This document shows, in pieces, positions 1 to 9,800 of a stretch of 64,000 nucleotides of DNA. A program made the position numbers and the translations under genes. The notes beneath the pieces were generated by a model. It was not told where the DNA came from and did no database searches. It saw only the letters and a program-made list of their open reading frames with translations. Origin of the DNA: Labrys sp. KNU-23 (GTDB taxonomy: Bacteria > Pseudomonadota > Alphaproteobacteria > Rhizobiales > Labraceae); the NCBI RefSeq assembly GCF_008330945.1, contig NZ_CP043489.1, positions 4,289,501 through 4,353,500 on the forward strand, given 5' to 3'. Each line of letters opens with the position of its first letter. The first letter of the stretch is position 1.

Positions 1-1
1 C

Positions 2-1009
2 GACAAGGGCCAGGTGATGACCTTCATCGAGGCCTGCCGTGCCCTGATCGAGACCCAGGGGGAATTGCCCATCGACGTCACGGTGTTCCTGGAGGGCGAG
101 GAAGAATCGTCCTCGCGCAGCCTCGTGCCGTTCCTCAACGAGAACAAGGACGAGCTGAAGGCCGATTTCTGCCTGGTTTGCGATACCGATATGTGGGATC
201 GCGAAACGCCCGCCATCACCACCATGCTGCGCGGTATGGTCTATGAGGAAGTCACCATCAAGGCGGCCAGCCGCGACCTGCATTCGGGCATGTATGGCGG
301 CGCTGCCCAGAACCCGATCCGGGTGCTATCGAAGATCCTGGCTGCCCTGCATGACGATAATGGCAGCGTTACTCTGCCGGGCTTCTATGACGGTGTGAAG
401 GAATTGCCCGAGGCGGTGAAGGCCGAATGGGCCGCTCTCGATTTCGACGGCGAGGCCTATCTTGCCGAAGTCGGCCTGAAGGTGCCGGCTGGCGAGAAGG
501 ATCGCACGGTGCTCGAGCAGATCACGGTGCGCCCGACCTGCGACGTCAACGGCATCAGCGGGGGCTATGAGGGCGAGGGTGCCAAGACGGTGATCGCCGC
601 CCAGGCCTTTGCCAAGGTATCTTTCCGCCTCGTGGCGGGGCAGGAACCCGAAAAGGTGCAGGCCGCTTTCCGCAAGTTCGTGACAGATCGGCTGCCGGCG
701 GATTGCACGGCCGAATTCCAGTCGCACGGCATGGGACCGGCGATCGCCGTGCCTGCAGACAGCGAGCCGCTCGCCAAGGCCCGCGTGGCATTGGCGGAGG
801 AATGGGGCCGCACCGCGCCGGTGATCGGATCGGGCGGCTCGATCCCGGTGGTCGGCGACATGCAGCGCATCCTCGGCATCGATTCGCTGCTGATCGGCTT
901 TGCTCTCGAAGACGACCAGATCCATTCGCCCAACGAGAAATACGACGTGCGCAGCTTCCACAGGGGCATTCGCTCGTGGGTGCGCATTCTCGACGCGCTC
1001 GCCAAATAA
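2..1009 (+). CDS. M20 family metallopeptidase (dipeptidase), 5' truncated
   Basis: C-terminal three quarters of an M20-type zinc dipeptidase; the reading frame is open at the left window edge and begins inside the conserved D-K-G-Q zinc-site segment, so the true start lies outside. Visible family signatures are the acidic catalytic stretch EGEEESSS, the zinc-binding DTDMW, the dimerisation-domain entry DLHSGMYGGAAQNP, and the C-terminal HSPNEKYDVRSF that supplies the last metal-ligand histidine. Proteins of this branch (ArgE/DapE/PepV/CNDP relatives, about 460 residues) hydrolyse dipeptides or acylated amino acids in the cytoplasm; the substrate cannot be deduced. A 70-bp gap separates it from the alcohol dehydrogenase on the same strand. 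Confidence 0.93.
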   Translation, partial: DKGQVMTFIEACRALIETQGELPIDVTVFLEGEEESSSRSLVPFLNENKDELKADFCLVCDTDMWDRETPAITTMLRGMVYEEVTIKAASRDLHSGMYGGAAQNPIRVLSKILAALHDDNGSVTLPGFYDGVKELPEAVKAEWAALDFDGEAYLAEVGLKVPAGEKDRTVLEQITVRPTCDVNGISGGYEGEGAKTVIAAQAFAKVSFRLVAGQEPEKVQAAFRKFVTDRLPADCTAEFQSHGMGPAIAVPADSEPLAKARVALAEEWGRTAPVIGSGGSIPVVGDMQRILGIDSLLIGFALEDDQIHSPNEKYDVRSFHRGIRSWVRILDALAK

Positions 1010-1079
1010 AGGGCAGATCTCGGGCAGGGCCGGCGCGAGGCGGCCCTGTCGCCCTTTTGCGATGTGAAGCAGGTCCACC

Positions 1080-2097
<1,018 letters not shown>

Positions 2098-2120
<23 letters not shown>

Positions 2121-3627
2121 GGTCCATGCCGGCCGTACCGAAGGCGAAGTAGACCGCGGCGCCGTAGAAGGCGGCCCCGACGACGCCGACAAGCGCGAGG
2201 CTGACGATGTCGCCGACATGCGAAAGGCCGGCCAGGAGGGGCACCAGGCCGGTGGCCGCCGCGTACATCGCCAAGCCGGCAGTCACGGTTGCCAGGGCGA
2301 CGCAGGCCAGCATGGCATAGAGGCGGCGGTCGAGATGCATGAAGTGGCGGCGGCTGGCCAGGGCCGTCAGGATGCCGAGATTGACCCAGGCGCCGAGCGA
2401 GGTTGCCAAGGCAAGGCCCGCCTGCTGCAGCGGTCCCATCAGGATGATCTTCAGCACGATGTTGACGGCGATGCCGGTGAGGGAAGCCCAGAGTGGCGTT
2501 GCGGTATCGCCACGGGCATAGAAGCTGGCGACGGCCGATCGGATCAGTACCACCGCCGGCAGGCCTGCACCATAGGCGAGAAGGGCGCTGGAGGCGGCCT
2601 CCGCGTCAACAGCGGTAAAGGCGCCGCGCATGAACAGCGCCCGCATGATCAGATCGGGAACGGCGAGAAAACCGGCGAGAAAGGGCGCAGCCAGCAACCA
2701 TGTCAGGAAGATGGTGCGCCGCTGTGCGGCGTGCGCCTCCTCGACCTGTCCGGCCGCCAGCAGCCGGCTCATCTGCGGCAGAATCACCGTGCCCGCGGCG
2801 ATGCCGATGATGCCGAGCGGCAATTGATTGATTCGGTCGGCATAATAAAGCGCCGCGACCGCGCCGGCCGACAGCAGCGAGGCGATGATGGTATCGGCGA
2901 AGATGGCGATCTGCGTGCCCATCGAACCGATGGTGGCCGGCCCCAGCGCCTTGAAGAAGGCTTTCACCGGTGCGTCCAGCTTGATGGGTTCAGGCTTGGC
3001 AAGTACACGGGCCCGGCGCGCTGCCCACAGCATGAAGCCAAGCTGCAGGACACCGGAGATGGTGAGGCCCCAGGCCGCGGCGTGGGCGGTGGTCGGAAAC
3101 CAGTGATGCGCGAGCAGGGTGGCGATCATCGCCACATTGAGCAGGATTGGCGCCGCGGCAGCCGCCGTGAAGCGCCCGACTGCGTTGAGCACGCCGCCAT
3201 AGAGCGTGGCGAGGGTGATCAGGATGAGATAGGGGAAGGTGATGCGGGTGAGCGTCACGGCGAGATCGAAGCGCTCGCCCTCGAAACCCGGCGCATTCAA
3301 GCCGACGAATTGCGGCGTGAAGATCAGCACCAACCCCAGCAGAATCACCTGCGAGATCAGCAATATCGAGACGATCCGTCCCTGGAACAGCCGCGCGGCA
3401 TCATCACCGTCCTGCTGGTGAACCTTGGTGTAGGCCGGCACGAAAGAGGCGTTGAAGGCGCCTTCACCGAAGATGGCGCGGAAATTGTTCGGCAGGCGGA
3501 AGGCGACGATGAAGGCCTCCGCCGCCGCGCCGCTTCCCATCAGGGCGGCCATCAAGGCGTCCCGGACAAAACCGGTCACGCGCGACACCATGGTCCAGGC
3601 GCCGATGGAAAGGATGTTCTTCAGCAA
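2098..3627 (-). CDS. murJ: MurJ lipid II flippase (MviN)
   Basis: A 509-residue, highly hydrophobic protein of the MOP/MviN family that flips the peptidoglycan precursor lipid II across the inner membrane. The N terminus (MLKNILSIGAWTMVSRVTGF, followed by RDALMAALMGSG) and the segment FRLPNNFRAIFGEGAFNASFVPAY are near-diagnostic of MurJ. About 14 membrane segments can be seen along the sequence, as usual for the family, and the length is normal. The gene stands alone on the minus strand, converging with the alcohol dehydrogenase, and its upstream region carries an mmgR-like sRNA on the same strand, ending about 145 bp before the murJ start. Confidence 0.97.
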
Positions 3628-3773
3628 TGGCTAGGCCTATCGTGACGGTCGTCCGGCCCTATACGCGGCTTTGGTCGATGGGAACAGGGCCTATCTGTCC
3701 GGAAAGGTTGCTATCAGGTGATAGCGGGATGGAATTTCGGTGGAGAGGGCGTCCCTAGCGCAAGATGCTCTGG

Positions 3774-3870
3774 AAAAGAAAGAGGCCGCAGCTTGCGCTG
3801 CGGCCCAAGTCTAGGGAGGAAACGCCCAAGGAGGGCTATCAAACGGGGAACAAGTTCCGCGCCGTTTGAT
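3774..3870 (-). ncRNA. mmgR: mmgR-like alpha-r8 small RNA (Rfam suhB family)
   Basis: On the minus strand the segment reads as three stem-loops in a row. A 5' stem has arms ATCAAACGG and CCGTTTGAT (3862-3870 with 3838-3846), holding a nested GGAAC/GTTCC pair. A small GCCC-TCCTT-GGGC hairpin (about 3824-3836) follows. The last is a strong 9-bp GC-rich terminator hairpin (3784-3805) followed by CTCTTTCTTTT. Between the second and third stems lies the decamer TTTCCTCCCT (3813-3822), which I recall as the ultraconserved, anti-Shine-Dalgarno-like motif of the alpha-r8/MmgR RNAs of Rhizobiales. In Sinorhizobium meliloti MmgR limits polyhydroxybutyrate granules. The 5' end is inferred; a TAAACT box about 16 nt after TTGTTT could be the promoter. 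Confidence 0.8.
3784..3805 (-). terminator. Intrinsic terminator of the mmgR-like sRNA
   Basis: Nine-base-pair stem (GGCCGCAGC / GCTGCGGCC) with a 4-nt loop, followed on the minus strand by a uridine-rich tail. It is the 3' module of the sRNA. Confidence 0.8.
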
Positions 3871-4109
3871 GAGGATTAGTTTAGTGTGCGCCGCACAATA
3901 AACAATTGCTGAGTTTGCATGGCTGCTAGGCGAGCCATGCGTGGCAATTGCAGGTGTCTGGGTACCGAATTTCAGGAAAATATAATTATCTCAGATAGTT
4001 ATGCGAATTCGTAAAATTTTGCCTTTGAACTTATGCCAAAAAATGAGGCAAATCTGGCCACCGGAACGAACTCAGTTGGCGGCGAGATCTCCTAAAATAT
4101 GAAGGGGTG

Positions 4110-4198
4110 GGGAACGCTCCAGCCAATCCGTCGGATTGGCTTGGAACCAAAGAGTGAGAGCAAACAAGCGTTTCCGCCTAAACGCGCTTTGCTCTGGG
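4110..4198. repeat. Two-module palindromic intergenic repeat, copy C
   Basis: First hairpin AGCCAATCCG / CGGATTGGCT (4121-4130 with 4132-4141, one-base loop). Second hairpin nested as AGAGCAAA...TTTGCTCT (4157-4164 with 4188-4195) and GCGTTT...AAACGC. The same architecture recurs near 21.6, 24.3, 24.8, 33.6 and 55.3 kb. The rest of the murJ-sodB gap (about 3871-4109 and 4199-4316) is AT-richer and shows no convincing gene. Confidence 0.65.
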
Positions 4199-4316
4199 TT
4201 CTCGATAGATCCGTCCGAAAACGCCTTGCCGCCGATGGATTGTCGGGAAGCGCAGACGATCTCTTCCAGGGCGGAGCGCCATTCGATCCGACTGGCCGGA
4301 TGGCGCCCCTGGACGC

Positions 4317-4916
4317 TTACTTCACCGCCGCTTCATAGAGCTCGGCGACATATTCCCAGTTCACCAAGCTGTCGACGAAAGCCTTCAGGTAATCGGGGCG
4401 GCGGTTGCGATAGTCGATGTAATAGGAGTGCTCCCAGACGTCGACACCGAGGATCGGGGTGGCGCCGTGTACCAGCGGGCTCTCGCCATTCGGGGTCTTG
4501 GCGACGACGACCTTGCCGTCCTTGACCGCCAGCCAGGCCCAGCCGGAGCCGAACTGGGTGACGCCGGCCTGGATGAACTCTTCCTTGGCCTTGTCCACCG
4601 AGCCGAGGCCGTCGACGATAGCCTTTTCGAGATTGCCCGGAATGGCGCCGCCGCCATTCGGCTTCAGCCACTTCCAGAAATGCAGATGGTTGTAGTGCTG
4701 GCCGGCATTGTTGAACAGGCCGGCATTCTTGCCGAAGGAGCCCTTGACGATGTCCTCGAGGCTCTTGCCTTCCCACTCCGTGCCCTTGAGCAGGTTGTTG
4801 CCGTTGTTCACATAGGCAAGGTGATGCTTGTCGTGATGAAACTCCAGCGTTTCGCGCGACATATAGGGCGCGAGGGCGTCATAGGAGTAGGTCAGTTCGG
4901 GAAGCGTGAAGGACAT
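4317..4916 (-). CDS. sodB: Superoxide dismutase, iron type (Fe/Mn SOD family)
   Basis: A 199-residue cytoplasmic superoxide dismutase converting superoxide to oxygen and peroxide. Metal ligands are visible: His27 in EFHHDKHH, His77 in FNNAGQHYNH, and Asp and His in DVWEHSYYIDY. The glutamine before HYNH (Gln73) sits where iron-type enzymes place their active-site Gln, which favours Fe over Mn, although metal use can be flexible in this family. The start was placed at MSFTLPEL because AGGA lies 7 nt upstream; an in-frame ATG four codons earlier (MRNT) is possible. The 314 bp upstream of it hold no gene that I can support. Confidence 0.97.
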   Translation of the reverse strand: MSFTLPELTYSYDALAPYMSRETLEFHHDKHHLAYVNNGNNLLKGTEWEGKSLEDIVKGSFGKNAGLFNNAGQHYNHLHFWKWLKPNGGGAIPGNLEKAIVDGLGSVDKAKEEFIQAGVTQFGSGWAWLAVKDGKVVVAKTPNGESPLVHGATPILGVDVWEHSYYIDYRNRRPDYLKAFVDSLVNWEYVAELYEAAVK

Positions 4917-5230
4917 GGTGTTCCTCATGAAGTGGCATGATGGCGAGGGACGTGGCTACAAAACGCAGCCCGCCCCTCCTGTGTTCCCGAACGGTTGCCA
5001 CGAGATCGCAGACCTCGCAGCCATCCGGACGGGAGCCGAATGAATGGGTGGCGGTCACAGGCCCACCGCCCGCCGGAGCGGAGGGAAAGGCCGATGCACC
5101 GTCGGCGGGCAAACTTAAGCGGGATGGTCCTGGAAGGGAACAGATTTGGTAGAATGACTGGCATGATTTTATGCAAGCCTGCTCGAGCCAGCCCGGCCGG
5201 GCAGAACCATGCCAGCCGGGCCGCATCGGA

Positions 5231-7366
5231 TCACGCCGCGCCCATCGTCTGCAGAGCGAAAGCCTGGACCAGAGCCACTTCCTTCAGCCGTTCGAAGCGC
5301 CCGGAAGCCCCGCCGTGGCCCGAATCCATATTGACCTTGAAGATCACCGGATTGCCGTGCGGGTTCTTCTCCCGCAGCCGCGCCACCCATTTGGCCGGTT
5401 CCCAATAGGTCACGCGCGGATCGGTCAGGCCGGCGAGTGCCAGAATCGGCGGATAGGGGCGGGCGGCCACGTTGTCGACCGGGCTGTAGGAGAGAATGGT
5501 CCGGAAGGCTGCCTCGTCGTCGATCGGATTGCCCCATTCGGGCCATTCGGGCGGGGTGAGGGGCAGGCTGTCGTCGAGCATGGTGGTGAGCACGTCGACG
5601 AAGGGCACTTCCGCCACGATGGCGCCGAACAAATCGGGGGCGAGATTGGCGATGGCGCCCATCAGCATGCCGCCGGCCGAGCCGCCATGGGCGACGATCC
5701 GCTTGCGGGCGGTGAAGCCGCGCTCGGCCAGGTAACTGCCGGCCGCGACGAAATCCTGGAAGGTGTTCGGTTTCCTGGCGAGTTTGCCTTCGCGATACCA
5801 GCGCCAGCCTTTCTCCGTGCCGCCACGGATATGGGCGATGGCATAAACGAAGCCACGGTCGACCAACGATAGGGCATTGGTGGAAAACTGGGCCGGCATG
5901 GACAGGCCATAGGCGCCATAACCGTAGAGCAGGAGCGGGGCCGAGCCGTCGAGCGCCGTGGTCTTGCGATAGAGCAGGCTGATCGGCACGCTTTCGCCAT
6001 CCGCCGTGGGGGCGAAGACCCGGCGCGTGACATAGAGCGCGGGATCATGTCCGGACGGAACCTCCTGCCGCTTGCGCAGAACGCGTTCGCGCGAGCGCAT
6101 GTCGTAGTCATAGGTCTCGGCCGGCGTGGTCATCGAGGAATAGACGAAGCGGATCCGGTCGGTCGTAAATTCCATGCCGCCATCGAGCGCCAGGGAATAG
6201 GCTTCCTCGGCAAAAGCGATGGCGTGTTCCTCACCGTTCGACAAGGCCCGGATCACGATGCGCGGCAGGCCGTCCTCACGCTCGAGCCGAACCAGCCAGT
6301 CGGCCAGCAGCACGATATCGAGAATATAGCGGCCCGGCTTATGCGGGATGAGATCGCGCCAGGACGCCTGAGCCGAAATCTCCTGAGCCGAAATCTCCTG
6401 AGCGGCAGCCGCCAGAGGCGCGGTCATGATGCGAAAGTCTTCGGCATCGTCGAGATTGGTCAGGATGAGCAACTGATCCTTCCCGCCGGGCAAGGGGCGA
6501 TGCTCGATCTCATATTGGACGCCTTCCTGGCGCGCGGCAATCAGATGCACCGTGCTGTCGGCATCGTCGAGGTGGATGATGCGAACTTCCGAGGTCTCAT
6601 GGTCGTGGATGTCGATCGTCGCCAGGCGGCGCGACTGGGTCTGCGACAGGCCGACGAACATGCCGGCATCGGCCTCTTCATAGATCAGGCGGTCCTCGTC
6701 AGCCGGGGTTCCTAGACGATGCAGCCACACACTGGAGGCGCGATGGTTCTCGTCGAGCCGCACATAGTAGAAGCCCGATCCATCCGCGAGCCAGACAGCT
6801 TCACCTTCCGCATCGGGAGTATTGTCCGCCAGCATTACGCCTTTCGAAGTATCGAGCAGGCGTATCGTATGAAACTCCGAACCGTTTTCGTCGCAGCTCC
6901 AGGCGATCAGCCCATGGTCGGGTGAGGGGGCAAAGCCGCCAAAGGCAAAGAAACTCTTGTCCTTTGCCAGTGCGTCGCCATCCAGCAATATCGTTTCCTC
7001 GCCGCCATTGCGCGGGCGCCGGCAGAACAGGCGATGCTGTCCGCCCTGTCGAAAACGCGAGTAATAGTCGAATGGCCCGTCCGGAGAGGGCACCGAGGAA
7101 TCGTCGGCCTTGATGCGCCCCTTGAGTTCTTCGAACAACGCGGTTCGCAGGTCCTCGCCACCCGCGAGCTGGGCGTCGGCATAGCGATTTTCCTGCTCCA
7201 GATGGGCCTTGATGTCGGCGGGCAGCGTCGAGCCGTCGCGCAGCACTTCCTGCCAGTTGTCGGCCCGCAGCCACGCGTAGTCGTCATGCAGTGTAATGCC
7301 GTGGACGACGCGCTTGCTTGGCCGCTTTTCGGCGATGGGCGGCAGAATGGAGGACGAGACTGTCAT
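5231..7366 (-). CDS. ptrB: Oligopeptidase B (S9A prolyl oligopeptidase family)
   Basis: A 711-residue serine peptidase with the N-terminal beta-propeller (about residues 1-410) and C-terminal alpha/beta-hydrolase domain of S9A enzymes. The nucleophile elbow is the GGSAGG motif in IVAHGGSAGGMLMGA. Downstream, LTDPRVTYWEPAKW carries the Asp region, and the final DSGHGGASGR supplies the catalytic His. The N terminus (P-I-A-E-K-R-P..., then HDDYAWLRADNW) is typical of oligopeptidase B, which cleaves short peptides after Arg or Lys. It lies 1 bp after msrB on the same strand, so both are probably co-transcribed. An unusual in-frame duplication, EISAQ-EISAQ, sits in the propeller near residue 330. 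Confidence 0.95.
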   Translation of the reverse strand: MTVSSSILPPIAEKRPSKRVVHGITLHDDYAWLRADNWQEVLRDGSTLPADIKAHLEQENRYADAQLAGGEDLRTALFEELKGRIKADDSSVPSPDGPFDYYSRFRQGGQHRLFCRRPRNGGEETILLDGDALAKDKSFFAFGGFAPSPDHGLIAWSCDENGSEFHTIRLLDTSKGVMLADNTPDAEGEAVWLADGSGFYYVRLDENHRASSVWLHRLGTPADEDRLIYEEADAGMFVGLSQTQSRRLATIDIHDHETSEVRIIHLDDADSTVHLIAARQEGVQYEIEHRPLPGGKDQLLILTNLDDAEDFRIMTAPLAAAAQEISAQEISAQASWRDLIPHKPGRYILDIVLLADWLVRLEREDGLPRIVIRALSNGEEHAIAFAEEAYSLALDGGMEFTTDRIRFVYSSMTTPAETYDYDMRSRERVLRKRQEVPSGHDPALYVTRRVFAPTADGESVPISLLYRKTTALDGSAPLLLYGYGAYGLSMPAQFSTNALSLVDRGFVYAIAHIRGGTEKGWRWYREGKLARKPNTFQDFVAAGSYLAERGFTARKRIVAHGGSAGGMLMGAIANLAPDLFGAIVAEVPFVDVLTTMLDDSLPLTPPEWPEWGNPIDDEAAFRTILSYSPVDNVAARPYPPILALAGLTDPRVTYWEPAKWVARLREKNPHGNPVIFKVNMDSGHGGASGRFERLKEVALVQAFALQTMGAA
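6367..6396. repeat. 15-bp tandem duplication inside ptrB
   Basis: The unit CCTGAGCCGAAATCT occurs twice head-to-tail, with a further 7-bp partial copy. It is in frame and adds five residues to a propeller loop. Confidence 0.9.
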
Positions 7367-7367
7367 T

Positions 7368-7775
7368 TCAAGCCTTCTGATCGGGCGTGAAGGTCATGGA
7401 GTGGCCGTTGATGCAATAGCGCAGTCCCGTGGGGGGCGGGCCATCCGGGAAGACATGGCCGAGATGGGCGTCGCAGGTGGCGCAGCGGATCTCAATACGG
7501 CGCATGCCGTAGGATCTGTCCTCCAACTCGACTACGGCATCCGCGCGCACGGGCTCGAAGTAACTCGGCCAGCCGCAACCTGAGTCGAACTTGGTATCGG
7601 ACCGGAACAATTCCTCGCCGCAACCGACACAGGAATAGGTGCCTTTTTCTTTGGAATTCCAGAATGGCCCCGTAAAAGCGCGCTCCGTGCCGCGCTCGCG
7701 GGTAATGTGGTATTGTTCTGGAGAGAGAAGCGTCCGCCATTCCGCGTCTGTTTTGTTAACTTTCTTGTTTGGCAC
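7368..7775 (-). CDS. msrB: Peptide-methionine (R)-S-oxide reductase MsrB
   Basis: A 135-residue cytoplasmic repair enzyme that reduces methionine-R-sulfoxide in proteins. The zinc site is complete (Cys49/Cys52 in CVGC and Cys98/Cys101 in CATC). The catalytic cysteine is Cys120 in RYCIN, and Cys67 in SGCGWPSYF is in the usual resolving position. The family usually continues RYCINS; here it is RYCINGHSM, a mild variant. It is the first gene of an msrB-ptrB pair separated by 1 bp. Together with the nearby sodB it makes a small oxidative-damage neighbourhood, although sodB is separately promoted. Confidence 0.96.
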   Translation of the reverse strand: MPNKKVNKTDAEWRTLLSPEQYHITRERGTERAFTGPFWNSKEKGTYSCVGCGEELFRSDTKFDSGCGWPSYFEPVRADAVVELEDRSYGMRRIEIRCATCDAHLGHVFPDGPPPTGLRYCINGHSMTFTPDQKA

Positions 7776-8430
7776 AAGTGTCTCCCAATATTTTGCCGCA
7801 AAGGGATGCTATCGAAACGATAGACATACTTTGCGACTGATTCGACGAGCCGAGCGTTTGAAGACTATTCAGTTCGTCGTAAATAGGGAGTGGGGCGGCA
7901 GTTCGCAATTCAGTGTCATGTTGAATTCGGAGGCGAGCTTGCAAATTTGCATTTGCTGTTTGCCGGGATGGTAATTGTCGCAGGGGAAGTCGGTCTAACT
8001 CCAGAGCTTTCTTATCGGTGCCTGATTGGCGGCAGTCGCGGCGATACCGCGTAATGCGCTGATCATCTGCGCCTTTTTACAATTGCTGTCTGTGGTGATG
8101 CCTGGGCCGACCTATCCGGTCGTCAGTGCAGATCAGATAGTCCGATCGGGTGTTGCAGTACCCATTTGTGATAGGGGCGCGTCTTACGTAGGCGGTTGCA
8201 TGTTTTCATGGCAGTAATCAGATGCGGCGTAGTGCAAAATTCATGCTTGTCTTGCAAAAGATCTTGATTGATAAGATTTGAGAGTTTACATCAGTGCGCA
8301 ATTCGAAATTCGCGATTCCAAAGTTGCGAAGCGGATGTATGGCCTGCACTGCTGTTAATGAATGGCGCGGCAGCGTAGCCGGTGGTGAACATTTAGTTAA
8401 ATCAGACCAAAAAAAGAAAGTCGATTTACC
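7776..8430. other. Long AT-richer gene-free interval upstream of mucR
   Basis: About 655 bp between the divergent msrB and mucR genes. No reading frame here has convincing codon use or homology and I recognise no RNA. The base composition is clearly lower in GC than in the neighbouring genes. MucR proteins are known to bind AT-rich DNA and to repress their own genes, so the length and composition fit a large autoregulatory promoter; that is inference. Confidence 0.5.
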
Positions 8431-8850
8431 ATGAGCGACGGATCCAACAACACCAACTTCATCGAGCTAGCGGCGGATATCGTCTCGGCCTATGTCAGCA
8501 ACAATTCGGTTGCTGCATCGGACCTGCCCAGCTTGATTAATGAGGTCCATGGTGCTCTTCAGCGTATCACCAGCGGCGTGCAGGAAGTGCCGGCCGAGGC
8601 TCCCAAGCCGGCGGTTCCGATCAAGAAGTCGGTGACGGCTGATTACATCATCTGCCTCGAGGACGGTAAGAAGTTCAAGTCCCTGAAGCGTCATCTGCGT
8701 ACGCAGTACAATATCTCGCCGGAAGAATACCGCGAGAAGTGGGCTCTGCCTGCGGATTATCCGATGGTCGCCCCCAACTATGCTCAGGCCCGTTCCAACC
8801 TGGCCAAGCAGATGGGTCTTGGCCAGCAGCGCCGCCGCAAGGGCCGGTAA
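8431..8850 (+). CDS. mucR: MucR/Ros-family global transcriptional regulator
   Basis: A 139-residue protein of the MucR/Ros family, H-NS-like regulators that silence AT-rich promoters and control exopolysaccharide, motility and cell-cycle genes in Rhizobiales. The N-terminal oligomerisation region (about 1-50) and the zinc-finger-like core YIICLEDGKKFKSLKRHL followed by SPEEYREKW are diagnostic. The classical Ros finger is Cys-Cys-His-His. Here Cys75 and His88 are kept, but the second Cys position is Asp78 and the last His position reads Gln92-Tyr93. Zinc-free members with an Asp replacing Cys are known in Mesorhizobium. A strong hairpin terminator follows directly. Confidence 0.95.
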   Translation: MSDGSNNTNFIELAADIVSAYVSNNSVAASDLPSLINEVHGALQRITSGVQEVPAEAPKPAVPIKKSVTADYIICLEDGKKFKSLKRHLRTQYNISPEEYREKWALPADYPMVAPNYAQARSNLAKQMGLGQQRRRKGR

Positions 8851-8874
8851 TTTCGCCACGGCGATGCCGCAGCG

Positions 8875-8915
8875 ACAACAAGAGCCGGATGCCATGCATC
8901 CGGCTCTTGTTGTTT
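8875..8915. terminator. Intrinsic terminator downstream of mucR
   Basis: An 18-bp perfect stem (8875-8892 with 8896-8913) and a 3-nt loop, ending in TTGTTGTTT on the plus strand. It lies 25 bp after the mucR stop and separates it from sufE, which converges from the other strand. The near symmetry lets it act in both directions. Confidence 0.85.
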
Positions 8916-9036
8916 GAAGTATCCGGGACGTGTCGTCCGTTATGGTTTTGACTTCACTGCCTCCGGCGGCGAGGGGCTTTTGGCTGCAACCATGACGGAC
9001 GGCACGCGCTGGCAAGAAATTCGATGCGGGAAGTGG

Positions 9037-9456
9037 TCAGGTCGTGACCAGCACCTGCCGGGCATCACTGCGAATGCGTTCGACGAACGATTTCAGTCCG
9101 TTGGAGCGCTGCGGCGTGAGATGCTCCTGAAGCTGCAGCTCCCTGAAGATTTCGAGCGCGTCGATGGCCAGGATCTCCGCGGCCGTATGGCGGGAATAGA
9201 CGGCGACCAGGATCGCCAGCAAGCCGCGCACGATGAAGGCGTCGCTATCGCACTGGAAGGTGGCGCGCCCATCCTTCCAATGGCTGATGAGCCAGACCTG
9301 GCTGACGCAGCCCTGCACCTTGTTGGCTGTAGTCCGCGCCTCGTCCGGCAGCGGCTCGAGCGTCTTGCCGAGCTCGATCAGGTAGCGGTAGCGGTCCTCC
9401 CAATCGTCCAGGAGCTCGAAGTTTTCGATGATGGCGGCGATGTCTTGGGTGCTCAT
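9037..9456 (-). CDS. sufE: SufE cysteine desulfuration protein
   Basis: A 139-residue SufE-family protein that accepts persulfide sulfur from the SufS desulfurase and passes it to the SufBCD scaffold for Fe-S cluster assembly. Recognised from IIENFELLDDWEDRYRYLIE near the N terminus, LEPLPDEARTTANKVQGCVSQVW with the acceptor cysteine in GCVS, and DAFIVRGLLAILV. The start is uncertain: MSTQDIA (9456) fits the family N terminus, whereas an ATG three codons upstream (9465) has no better ribosome-binding site. It is an orphan copy; no sufS or sufBCD genes are in the window. Confidence 0.93.
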   Translation of the reverse strand: MSTQDIAAIIENFELLDDWEDRYRYLIELGKTLEPLPDEARTTANKVQGCVSQVWLISHWKDGRATFQCDSDAFIVRGLLAILVAVYSRHTAAEILAIDALEIFRELQLQEHLTPQRSNGLKSFVERIRSDARQVLVTT

Positions 9457-9497
9457 CCCCTTCATATAAGAGAGATGTCGGCGAAGACAAAGCCTTC

Positions 9498-9800
9498 TCA
9501 GGGGATGGCCGGGCGCGGCGGCGGCAGGGCGGTGAAGCGCTGAGGCTCCGGGGCAGGGGTGGTGGTCACATCCTGGTTCGGGCCGGCCAGCAGGCCGCCG
9601 ATCTGCCTGGCACCGGCGAGGCCGGCGGCGCATTGCTGGGGACTGGAGGCGCAATAGGACAAAGCGGCGCTGACGGCTTTGTTGGCCAAGGCGCTTGCCG
9701 ACAGGTCCGCCGAGGCCTGCTTGTCATGCCGGGCCAACGGCGCCGGCAGCAGCAGCGCGACCACGGCGAGCCAAAACACCATGCGCAGGATGAAGAACAC
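9498..9800 (-). CDS. DUF5330 domain-containing small membrane-anchored protein
   Basis: A 100-residue protein with one N-terminal hydrophobic segment (FFILRMVFWLAVVALLLP), a short conserved Cys pair (YCASSPQQC) and a proline-rich tail. This matches the DUF5330 proteins of Rhizobiales, whose function is unknown. The GTG at 9800 was chosen as start because GGGAG lies 8 nt upstream and the product then begins exactly at the membrane segment, as in family members. An ATG at 9830 and a GTG at 9842 are also in frame. It precedes sufE on the same strand with a 41-bp gap, so the two may be co-transcribed. Confidence 0.8.
   Translation of the reverse strand: MFFILRMVFWLAVVALLLPAPLARHDKQASADLSASALANKAVSAALSYCASSPQQCAAGLAGARQIGGLLAGPNQDVTTTPAPEPQRFTALPPPRPAIP

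Noticed and set aside
4099..4338. Short plus-strand frame before sodB
   Set aside because: Mostly composed of the palindromic repeat copy C and the 3' end of sodB in antisense; no ribosome-binding site of note.
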